DNA from: Gammaproteobacteria bacterium
GTDB lineage: Bacteria > Pseudomonadota > Gammaproteobacteria > DSM-19610
Direction of reading: 5' to 3'
NCBI GenBank assembly: GCA_015494295.1
Contig: WGBO01000056.1
Span: forward strand, 1-64,000
Length of the DNA stretch: 64,000 nucleotides
The notes under the pieces were generated by a model. That model was given only the letters and a program-made list of their open reading frames with translations. It did no database searches and had not been told where the DNA came from. Shown here in pieces: positions 36,701 to 48,700 of this stretch (positions within the stretch are counted from its first letter, which is position 1; each line of letters begins with the position of its first letter). A program made the position numbers and the translations under genes.

Positions 36701-39700
36701 TCACCGCGGGCAACGATGTCACCGTGAAGGCCGACGAACGCATCGACGTGAAGGTGGTGGTGGGCAGCGTGGCGCTCGGCGCCGTGGCGGTCGGCGCCTC
36801 GGTCGGCGTGGTGACCGTGAACGCCGATGTTACCGCTTTCATCGCCTCGCGGGCCAGCGTGGACGCCGGCAACGACGTGACGGTGGGTGCAAGTTTCAGC
36901 GAGACGTTCCGCGGACTGACCATCTCGGGGCAGGGCGGCGCCGCGGCCATCGGCGCGCAGGTGATGGTGTTCACCGACAACAGCCGTCACAAAGCCTACA
37001 TCGGCAGCCCGGTTGTCGATCCCGCCGACAGCGCGCGTATCGAGGCCGGCGGTTCGGTACGCGTCGAGGCGCTGGCCAGCCGCGATATCGTCAACCAGAC
37101 CATCGGCTCGCAACTGGTCGGCCTGGGCGCGGGCGCCTCGGTGACGGTGGTGGATATCGACGGTTCGACGTCGGCCACTATCGATGACGCGCAGATCGGG
37201 CAGACCGCCGCGGTCGGCGACGTGACGGTGTTCGCCGAGTCCGTTACCGACATCCGCGCCGAATCCTGGGCGGTCAGCGGCGGTGTCGCCACACTGGGCG
37301 CTTCGGTGGCCAATGCCGATCTGGATACACTGGTTTCGGCCTCGGTATCAAGCGAGGCCGCCATCGACGCCGAGGGCGATATCCTGGTGTTGTCGCGCAC
37401 CGAAAGCGACGTGCGCGCCGAGGCCTTCGGCGTGACGGTGAGCGCCGGCGCGGCGCTGGGCGCCTCGGTGGCCATCGTCAATGACCGCCCCACGCAATCA
37501 AGCCGCGTGGCCAATGCCCGGCTCACCAGCCAGCGTGGCAGTATCCGCGTGCAGGCCTTCCACAACTATGCCGCCGACGGTGTCACCCGCCTCGACCAGG
37601 GCGCCGACGCCGATGCCACTTCCGGCTCCGGCAGCCTGTACATTGGCGCGGCGGGCGCCTACAGCGAAGCGAACGCCGCCGCCAACACCACCTCCTACGT
37701 GGAGGACGGCGCGGCGTTGTCGGCGCCGGGCGGCGTGGAACTGCTGGCGCGCAACAACAACGATGCCGAGGCCCGGGCCACCGGTATCGGCATTGGTCTG
37801 GGGGTCGCGGGGGTGGGGGTCAGCCTGGCCTACGCGCATGCCGACGGCAACACCACCGCCTCGCTGGGCGGCACGGTCGACACCGACGGCTCCGTTACCG
37901 TGCTGGCGGATGCCTACAACGACGCGCTGGCGGAAAGCCGGGCCGGTTCCGGCGGTGTGCTGGCCGGCGAGGGCAATGTCGCCAGGGCCGGCGTGGCGCC
38001 CACGGTCACCGCGGCGATTCGCGCCGGTTCGGTCGTTACCGCCTTCGACAAGGTGGACGTCAAGGCCAGGGTGCTGGTGGTTTCGGCCGCCGATACCGGC
38101 GGTGTGAGCATCGGCGCGCTGGCGATCGGCATATCCATTGCCGACGCGGTGGTGGACGCCAATGTGAGCGCTTCGGCGGGCGGTACCATCGACGCCAATA
38201 CCCTGTCCGTGCGCGCGGAACAGAACTACACGAACGGTGGCCACGCCGCCAGCGCCAGGGCCCAGTCTTCCGCCGGCGCGCTGGCTGGCGGCACCGGCGT
38301 TACCGCCAGTGCCAACAGTCTCAGCGATGTCAGCGCCTTCCTGGCCGGTGGTGGAACCTTCACCCTGCGCGGCGCGGTGCTGGTGGAGGCGGGCAACCGC
38401 AGCCGCCAGAACGCCGAGGCCACCGCCATCGTCGGCGGCCTGGTGGCGGGAGGGCGCAGTACCGCCAATGCCGGCTACGACACCGACACGCGCGCCTATA
38501 CCGGCGACAACATCAGCGTCAGTGCGACCGACATGCGGGTGCTGGCCCGCGGCGAGGACGACAGTTTCGTGGACGTGACCGCCGGCGCCGGCGGTGTGGT
38601 CAGCGGCGCGGGCGCCACCGGCGACACCAGCAACAGCAGCAACACGCTGGCGCGCATCGGCGCGGCCAACAGCATCGTCCTCGGCCGTGACCGCCTGCTG
38701 CCGGTGGTCGAGCCCGGTTCACGGGCCGACTTCCGGCGCGAGGACGGCGTGCAGACCGTGTCGCGTGGCCAGACCGTCGATGTGACGGGCGGCAATACGG
38801 CTGGCGGTGAGGCGAACATCCGTTACGAGTACATCGGCCGCGAGGCGGACTACGATACCAATGCCGGTTCCCGCAACGTGGACAACGGCACCCTGGTCGA
38901 TGTGGTCGACCGCGTGCCGCCCACCTACCTTGCCGACAGCACCGCGACGCCGCGCGACCTGGTGAGCGGCAACACGGTGGACGTGGTGAGCGGCTACGCG
39001 GGTAGCGGGGGTATCGTCGGGCATACCTACCAGTACATTGGCGCGGGCGAATCGCTGGACCTGTCCAGCGCCGATTTCTCGGATACCACACGCTGGGACG
39101 ACCTGGGACCGAGCGCCGACCTGGATTTTCTCGGTGTCGGCGAGATCGGCAAGCGTTACCGTTTCATCGCCACGCCCGCCGCGCCGGAATTCATCGACCT
39201 GCACCGCGAGGATTTCACCGACACCAGCCGCTGGCAGGATCTTGGCGCGATTCGCGCCGCCACGGCCACGCTGGATCTGGCGCGCGAGGATTTCTCCGAT
39301 ACCAACAACTGGCGGCCGGTCGCCGTGTCACAGGACCACGGCAGGCTGGTGCTGAACGCCATGCACGAGTCGGCCTTCAATGCCCGTATCGGCACAGCGG
39401 CCGGCGGCGCGATCGCGGGCACGGGTGCCTACGCCGACCACTACGTGAACGCCACCGTCAAGGCGGAAGTCGGGAACGACGCCAGCGTGACGGCGCGGGA
39501 TATCGATATCGACGCGCTCAACGAGGTGCGCAAGGACTGGCTGAGCGGCGGGAAGGGCAATATCGATGGCGATATCGCTGGCGCCCTCGCGGGGGCTGGC
39601 GGGTACTCCTCGGTGACTCTGGAACTGAACACCCGCGTCAATATCGGCAATGGCGCCAGCCTGGTGGTGGAAGGCCATCCCACCACGCCCGGCGCGATCA

Positions 39701-42700
39701 GCCTCAACAGCCTCAACAAGCTGCTGGTGAAGGATAAGGTCAACTTCACCTCGGGTGGTCTGGGCAGTGGCGCGGATGGGTGGATGCGCATCGACACGCC
39801 AACCCTGGTATCGCGTGTCGACGTCTCGGCGTCCGCGAGCCTTGTCAGCGCCGGGGATATCGACATCGCGGCGCGCGGCAGCGGCACACTCATCGCGCAA
39901 CTGAACCTCGACACCTACGGTGCCGTCACGGTCGGCATCGCCCGTACGATTGTGGAAGTGACGCCGGACAACACGGTCACCTTCGGCAGCGGCTCCTATC
40001 TGCGCGCCGACGGCAACCTGAACATTTCCGCGGGCACCGACACCGACTTCTCCCGCGACAGTTATTCGCTCGAGGCGCGTGTCGACAGTTTTGCCGGCAG
40101 CGCGATCCCCGTCGACGACCTGGACGCGACGGCTGACCTGTTCCAGGACAATATCATCACCGTCGCCGCCGGCGCGGTGCTGGAGACGGCACGCGAGGCG
40201 CGCCTGCACGCCGAGCGGCTCGGCATCGCCAACATGGTGGCGCGCGCCAAGGGCGTGAGCTGGACCAGTGCGGTGGCGGACGCGCTGAACGGTTCCGGCT
40301 CCGAACTGTTCGACGGCACCAGCGAGTACGGCGCGACCGGCATCGTGACCATCGACGGCACGGTGCGCACCGGTATCGAGCGCAACCAGGGGTTGACCAT
40401 TACCGGCATCGATCCCGTTACCGGCGAGATCATCGCCAGCAGCCTGATTCCCGACACCATCACCTGGTCGATGAGCACCGAGCCGCTGGAGTCCTCGCTG
40501 GTGAAAGACCTCGAGTTCGCGCAGGCGCAGTTGCGGCAATACGCCGGCAAGAACCCGACGCTGGAAGATTTCTACCAGGCCGAGGTTACGCGCATCAAGA
40601 ACCTGCTGATTGCCGAGGGTCTGTGGGAAACCACGGTGATCACCAACAGCGACGGCAGCCAGGAAACCGTCGAGGGCTACGCCGCCACTGACGTGCTGAC
40701 CGTCAACATCGATCCCATCGTGGCGCAGGCCGGCGTGATCGACGTGCGTGGCGACCGGCTGCAGGGCAGCGGCGTGCTGGACGCGCCGGGCGACGCCAGC
40801 GTAACCATCCTCAACCAGACCCAGGCCTTCCTCAACGTCAAGGGGATCGTGATACCCGAGAGCGACGGCGGCGTGCGGCTCAACGGCAACAAGGTCTACA
40901 ACGACCTCGACGTGCTGGCGGCCGGTGACGGGCTCGGGCTTGTCGCCTTCTCGGTCCTGACCGACAATCGCGGCGTGGCTGCGCCCTCGATCCGCGTCGA
41001 GAACAGTTTCGACCCGGCCAGCACGCCGGAGGACGACGCCGCGCCGGCCATCGACATCACCGGCGCCGTCGACAACCTGCGCGGCCTGCTGGAACTGGTC
41101 AACTTCAAGGGCGACATCAACATCAGTGCCCAGGTGCGCGCCAAGAACATGAGCATCGTTTCGGGCGGCAATGTCTATATCGACGGCGTCACCCAGTATT
41201 CCGTGGGTGGCGAGACCTACTCGGCGCTGGCGGGTCTGACCGACAACCACCAGCGCGCCGCCGATGACGCCACGGTGGAAAGCACGCTCACCGCCACGCC
41301 CACCGATGTCAGCCTGTACGCGGACCGCATTTTCATCAATGCCGAGTACATCAACGTCAACGGCATCATGCAGAGCGGCAAGGACGTCTATACCCTGACC
41401 CTCGGCCAGGCGGCCATCGACGACATCGCCAACATTCCCGCGGGCGTCTCAGGCCGGGTGCGCCTGGACAACGCCTCCAACGACGACTTCAGCGTCTACT
41501 ATGACACCACCACCGGCAAACTCGAGATCGAGGAAGTGCGGGTCAGTGGCGGGTATATCGAACTGCACGGCAACATTCTCAACAGCGGTGCCGGCGAAAT
41601 CCGCGTGCTGGGCGGCTACGGCCGGATCGAGATCGTCAACAACACCGCCTACGACGTGGTGCTCAAGCGTATCGACGCCTCGCAGCGCGGTGCCGGCACG
41701 CTGCTGCTGGTCGACAAGGCGCGCGGCAGCGCCGGCAGCCCGCTGGTGACCCTGTACCGCAAGAACGAAGCGGGCGTGGTGGTGACGGAAGACGATGGCA
41801 CCGGGCCGGTGCGCATCGGCCAGGGCGCCGCCGACCCGAACCTGTACAGCTACACGCCCGAGGCCGGCTGGCGCTATGGCTACAGTGTCGATATCGAGGA
41901 CGCGCGGCGCTTCTACCGCACCGTGGGCACCAGTAGCTGGCTCGGTTTCGATGCGCTCGCTGCCGATCCGCCGCCCTCCTACTGGGACCGCATCGAACGC
42001 ATCTCCGGCCCCTCCCTGGCCGACGAGGGACCGTACTACTACAAGGACGTGAGTCTTCAGTCGGATCCGTACACCTTCCAGTCGACGGTATTCGTCAACA
42101 AGACCGTCGAAACCAAGACCAACTGGACGGAGAGTACCTGGTACGGCAAGAAGACCTACTACACCAAGTTCGTGCGCGAGCAATTCACCACCACCACGAA
42201 CACCCATACCGTCAAGGCCGACCGGCCCATCACGGTGCGTTTCATCGGTGACGAACAGGCGCGCGTGTCGTTGAAGTCCACGCAGTCCGGCGCGGACTTC
42301 ATCCTGCGCGGGCCGGTGCTCAACGAGAACGGCGTGACCGTCATCGATACCGCCGGCTCGTTGACGCGGCTGAGCGACGCTGCCTTCATCAGCGGGCAGC
42401 GTATCGACATCAATGCCGCCGGCGATATCGGCAGCGAGGCCTTCGCCATCGACATCAACCTCACCGAGGTCGCGGCCACCTACAGTGACGACGACGGACT
42501 GGTTGCGCTCAATACGCCGGAATACCTGTACACGGCCGAACCCGGCGTTACACAGTCGCGCACCCTGAGCGTGGGCGACACGGTGCGCCTGGCGCCTGGC
42601 TTTGACGCCAGCCTCGGCAAGGCCAACAGCGTCTACCAGTATGTCGGCTCCACCAGCCAGACCCTGGATCTGTCGACACAGGATTACCGCGATTCCTCGC

Positions 42701-45700
42701 TGTGGAACGAAGTGCGGCAGAACAGCCCCGACGTGGTGCGCTTGTCCGACGGCTTCGATCCGGCGCTCGGCGATCCTTCGGCCTTGTACCGTTATGTCGG
42801 TGACAGTGGAATATTCGATCTGCGCACCGAGAATTACCGCGACACCAGCCGCTGGGTGCTGCTCGATCAGCCACCGGCGCTGGTCGCGGCCAGCCGTGAC
42901 GGCGATATCTTCATCAACGAGATTGCCGGCGAGCTGGCGGTCGAGCGTGTCGAGGCCACCCTTGGCGACGTGACGCTGGGGGCCTCCGAGGGCATCGTCA
43001 CGGCCAGGCTCAACGCTTCCACCTGGAGCGCGGGCCTGGTGAAGGGCAACAGCGTGACACTGGATGCCGGCAGCGGCGGTATCGGCACCGGCCGCGAGCA
43101 CATGCTGGCGCTGGATTCCGGCAGTGCCAATGGCGACAGCGTAACCGTGAATGCCGCGGGCGACGTGTATCTCCGCGAGATCGCGGGTGACCTGCGTCTG
43201 AACCAGGTAATCACCCAGGGCCAGGTCCACATCGACGTCAGCGCGGGCGACCTGGTGGACGCCAACAGCACGCTGGTGCGCGACGAACGTACCCGCGAGG
43301 AACTGTACAACACGGTGTGGGCCGACCTGTTGCTGACCGACTACGACGCGCAGGGCAATTTCACCGGCGCGGCGTCGTCCAAGGTGCAGGAAGCCAAGGA
43401 CCAGCTTGCCGGCGTCAAGGAACAGGAATACGCGACCTACTGGGACTACCGCAAGAGCTTCAACCAGGACAAGGTCGGCGGCCTGGACGAGAAGGTGACC
43501 TATTACGTGGTGGTGGACGCCGTCGATCCCACCCTGATCCGCCTGGCGGCGACCCGTGAGGACGCGCTCGCCGCCGCGCCGGTGACGCTGGCCCTGACGG
43601 CCTCCACGGCCAGCGGCGCCGAACACCGCCTGGTGACCGACGCCAACGGCAGCTTTATCGTCTTCGACGGCTCGGCGGGCGGGGTGGATAATGCCAGCGG
43701 CGCCATCGCCCTGGGCGCCGGTCACGGTCTGCAGACCGGCGACGCGGTGAGCTACAGCCGCGAAGTGTTTTCCGCGCCCTACGACCCCGGCCAGCAGGTG
43801 ACCCTGTCCGCGGAGGAGCGCGCCGCCTACCAGGACTACTACTCGACGCCGCGGGTTTCGACCTTCGACCCGGTGACGGCGGTGCGCGGCGGCTCGTTGA
43901 TCTCGGTGCCCGGCCATGGCTTCGGGTTCGAGGTCGTGCGCGACGCCAACGGCGACATCGATGTTGCCGCCAGTACCGCGGAAGCGGTGATCTACCGCAG
44001 CAACGGCGGCCAGGCCATCGCTGGCCTGGTCGACGGCCAGACCTACTATGTGTCGATCCCGGCCGGGAGTTTCTCGGCGATCCAGCTTGCCGCCACCAAG
44101 TCCGATGCCCTCAACGGCAATGTCATCAGCCTGGACGCGGGCGCGGCCAGCGGCCAGGGGCACAGCCTGGAGACCCTGCCGCTCAGCCAGGCGGAGATCG
44201 ACGCCGCCATCCAGACACTGGAGAACAAGCGCACCGTCGAATACCACGACCTGCACCAGCGCTACGGCTTCAGCGACGTGTTCGATCCTGACTACACCTA
44301 TGTGCTGACCCAGGCCGAGAACGACCGTATCGAGAACTCGATCAAGATCTGGACCGAGGACGAACTGCTCAACCTGATGAGCGCCGGCCTGCTGGAGCCG
44401 GTGACGCGCACGGTGATCGATTTCGAGAACGCCAACATCGACGCCGGCGGCGACGTGGTGATTGGCGCATCCGGCAGTGTCGGCATCTCCGGCGGCCGCC
44501 TGGAACTGGATATCAGTGGCGGATTCTCCAGCCTTACCACCGACGAGCGCGTGGAGCTGGCTGCCGCCGAGCGCAGCGACGTGACCTTTATTACCGCCAC
44601 CCGCGCCGACAACGTGCTGGTCGACTTCGTGCCCGGCGCCAGCGACAGCATCGTGCGCAATACCGGTAGCTGGCTGGCGGACGGCTTCACCGCCGGCATG
44701 ACCATCCAGGTGTGGGGCAACTCGCTCAACGAGAAGGCCGCCGGCTATTACGAGATCGCCGATGTCAGCGATACCACCCTCACTCTGGTGGTCGACAGCG
44801 CCGACCGCCTGGAGGCCGAGGGCGGGGTGCTCGTCACCGTGGTACAGATGGTGGTGGACCCGCGCAACACGCCCTATACCATTACCGGTATCTCCATCAA
44901 CCAGCGGGACGATATCGATGTCGACACCCCGGCCACCGTCAACGTGCAGGCGGGCGCGGCGGCCGGCGACACGGCCTTCATCGGCTCCGAACAGGATATC
45001 CGTATCGACCGGGTGACGGCTGGCGGCGAGATCCGCATCAAGAGTGGCGCCAGCCTGGTCAACGCCGGCACCAGCCCGTCCGTGCAGATCGTCGGTGGCG
45101 ACCTGATCCTGGAGGCGGGCAGCGGCTTCATCGGCGAGGCGGACGCGCGGATTCGCGTGGACCTGCTGCCCGGCGCGACCCTGACCGCGCGCGCCAGCGC
45201 CGATATCTACCTGGTGGAGACCACCGGCGACATGGCGGTGGCGACCATCTACTCGCGTTCCGGCGGCGCCTGGCTGTCCTCGGAGCAGAGTGCCATCCTC
45301 GATGCGTTCGACAACGAGTTCGAAAACATCCGCGCCGCCACGGTGATCGACCTCGACGCGCAACAAACGATCGGCGCGGTGGGCAACTTCCTGGACATCA
45401 ACCTCGACGCCGGGGCCGCGCTGACGGCGCTGGCGCAGGGAGATATCCGCCTCAACGAGACGCTGGGCAACATGACGGTGTCCGAGGTGCGTTCCGATAC
45501 CGCCGACGTGTACCTGCGCGCGCACCTGTCGATCCTCGACGCCCTCGACGATGTCGAGGCCGACGTGGTCGGTAACAACATCGATCTTGACGCCGGCCTG
45601 ACCATAGGCGCATCGGGCAACGATCTGGATATCGACAGCGCGTTCTCCGCCGCCGGCCGGCTGACCTCCACCAGCCTCGAGAACACCTATATCGTGGAAA

Positions 45701-48700
45701 CGCGCGGCGACCTGCGCCTCAACAATGTCAGCACCACCGGCAGTTTCCTCGATATAAACAACGTGTTGCAGGGTTACACGGCCTTTATCGCCGCGCCGGT
45801 CGGGCGCATTCTCAACGACGACATCACCGGCGACGGCAATGTGCTCTCCGGCCGCGCCTGGCTGTTCGCGGCGCGGGATATCGGCGAGGCCGACAAGGCC
45901 ATCGTTACCCGCATCGGCTGGATCGAATCGCAGTCCACCACCGGCAGCACCTGGGTGCAGAACCTCGGCGCGCTCAGTGTCGGCGGCGTTACCAGCACGC
46001 CTTCCGGGGCGGGCATGCAGGCGGGCGGCGGCATCGTGCTCGGCGCCTCCAGCCCGGTGACCGTCACCGAGGACCAGATTGCGGATGGCGGCGACATCAT
46101 CATCGTCGCGCACGACGACGCCAACGACGACGGCAGCCCCGGCAGCGAAGCCGACAACCTGGTGGTCGTCGGCGGCGTGACGGTGTGGAGCAAGGCCGGC
46201 AGCGTGCGCCTGCTGGGCGGCGACGATATCACCGTCGAGGCCGGCGCCACGGTGCGCGGCGCGACCTTCGTGGAACTGCAGGGCGACTACCAGGGCGACC
46301 CCTTCGGCAACCCCGCGTTGCCGGGGCTGCCCAATGTCGACACGGCCGGCACGCTGATCCGTGTCGACGGTGTGATCGAGTCGCCGCGCATCGACATTCT
46401 TGGCGAGACCGATGACGACATCGTGATACTCAGCCCGCAACAGTTGCTGGGCGACACCTTCGTGCGCACCGCCAGCGGCGACGACCGGCTGGAGGCCGAC
46501 CGCCTGCCCGACCACGCCGGGCAACTGCTGCTGGACGGCGAGGGTGGTAGCGACCGCTATACCGTCAACACCACCGGGGCCAGCGACTATGTCATCGACG
46601 TGCGCGACAGCGGCGCGCCCGACGACGGCGCCGACCGCCTGACCATCAACGGCACGGGCGGCGCCGACACCTTCCTGTTGCGCAAGGATTTCGTGGCGCA
46701 GTTGCAGCCGACCACCACGGCCGGCGCCAACGGCCGCTTCTACGCCGACAGCCTGGAACGCATCAACTACGACGGGAACATCAACGCCCGGCTGCGCGTC
46801 AACGGCGGCGACGGCAACGACGCCTTCTACGTGGACGATAACAGTTCCATCACCACCCTGGACGGCGGGCTGGGCGACGACCTGTTCCAGTTCGGCCAGT
46901 TGTTCGGGCTCGACCGCACCGCGCCGCAGGTGGCGGCCGGCGAGGAGATCGAGACGGTGCGCACCTCCATGGGCTTCCTCAGCGCCGGCATCAGCCTGCC
47001 CACCACGGTATACGGCAGCGATGGCAACGACGAGTTCAGCGTATACAGCAACAAGGCGCTGCTAAAGCTGTTCGGCGAGGACGGCAACGACAACTTCCTG
47101 GTGCGCGCCTTCGTCATCGAGGGCACCAGCCAGCTCGCCAGTACCGACACACAGTTGAGCGGCGGCGCCGGTGACGACACCATCGAGTACAACATCAACG
47201 CGCCGCTCAGCATCGACGGCGGCGCGGGCGCCGATACCATCACGGTGATGGGCACCGAGCGCGACGACAACTTCGTGATCACCAGGGACGGCGTGCAGGG
47301 CGCGGGCCTGAATGTCGAATACTTCGCCATCGAGAAGGTGGAGGTCGACGGCCTCGAAGGCGACGACCATTTCTATGTGCTGAGCACCCGCGAGGGCATG
47401 GTGACCACGCTGATCGGTGGTCTGGGCAGCGACACCTTCGACGTCGGCGGCGACGTCACCGGCGAGATCGTGGCGCTGTCGGTGGAGGGGCGCAGCGGCT
47501 TCATCAACCACAGCCTGAGCAGCGACGACCCGGCCTACAACGGCATCTTCGCGCCCGGCGTGCAACTCAACGTCGCCGATGGCGCGGTGAACACCCTGGC
47601 CGTGGAACAGGTCACCGATCTGGTGGTGGAAGGCGGCGCCGCGGTGAACGCCTACAGCGTGCGTCTGCGGGTGAACGCGCCGGTCGACCGGACGCTGGCC
47701 TACCTGAATGTTTCCGCCGCGCTGGCAGCCAGCAAGGACCAGCTTGCGGGCGGGAGCGCGCTGGAAATCTCCACCGACGGCGTGAACTTCAGCGAGGCGC
47801 TGGTACTCACCTTCGACTCGGCGGCCAGCGGCGCCGACGCCAACGCCTGGGACCGCACCGCCACCATTTTCGTGCGCGCCGTCGACGACGCCGCGCAGGA
47901 AGGCGAGCGCACCGTGGTGATCAGCCACGCCATGCAAAGCGACAACCCGGACTTCGACGGCGTGAACATCCCCAACGTGGAAATGACCCTGGTCGACGAC
48001 GACCGGGCCGGCTTGTTGATCCGCCAGACCGATCTCGACACCCGCGTGCGCGAGGGCGGCGCCGGCGATACCTACAGCGTGGTACTGACGCGTCAGCCGG
48101 ATGCCGGTGAAACGGTCACCGTGACGCTGGGCTTCGACGCCAGCCAGTTGTCGCTGTCGCAGTCCAGCATCCAGTTCGACGCGGGCAACTGGGATACCCC
48201 GGTGGTGGTGACGGTGAACGCGGTGGACGACGCGCAGGCCGAGAATCCGCTGCGCAGCACCATTACCCACACCATCGGCAGCAGCGGCGGCGCCGCGCCG
48301 GTGTACGCGGGCGCCGCCGATTCCGCCGAGGTCGAGGTGTCTGTCGACGACAACGACATCGGCGGCCTGCGGGTGGAGAAGAGCGGCGGCGACCTGGTGG
48401 TGAGCGAGGGGCAGAGCGATACCTACAGCCTGGTGCTGGCGACCGCGCCGACCGCGCCGGTTACCGTGAAGATTCTCAGCGACGGCCAGACGCTGGTGGC
48501 GGCCGACAGCGATCCGCTGGGCCGTTTCGACGCGGCCACCGACAGTGTGACCTTCGACGCCGGCAACTGGGACGTGCCGTTCGTGGTGCGGGTGTCGGTG
48601 AACCCGGACGCGGCCACGCAGGGCGGCCAGCCGGTGCAGTCCTTCCCGGCCCAGAGCCAGACGGTGGCGTCGATTCGCGGCCCGCTGTTCATCGAGGGCA

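Larger units (their letters stand above)
29330..38690 (+). repeat. Beta-solenoid repeat array of the giant protein
   Basis: Successive units of roughly 55-60 residues share a pattern. A GxVxVxAxd strand is followed by a Gly/Ala hydrophobic segment such as VAGNVSGGGTAGIGASVGV, then a strand with an N/T-rich turn and AxIG or AYIG (examples NRTRAFIGE, TQAYIGDDSLVQA, ARAWIG-like). Roughly two dozen copies are seen. Units drift in length and carry insertions. The regular Gly/Asn/Thr turns suggest a right-handed beta-helix like filamentous haemagglutinin-type adhesins; the fold is inference. Confidence 0.7.

Noticed and set aside
41449..46524. Long minus-strand open frame opposite the giant gene (about 1690 codons)
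   Set aside because: Same shadow effect; composition is His/Gln/Val/Gly-rich low-information sequence and no start signal is seen.
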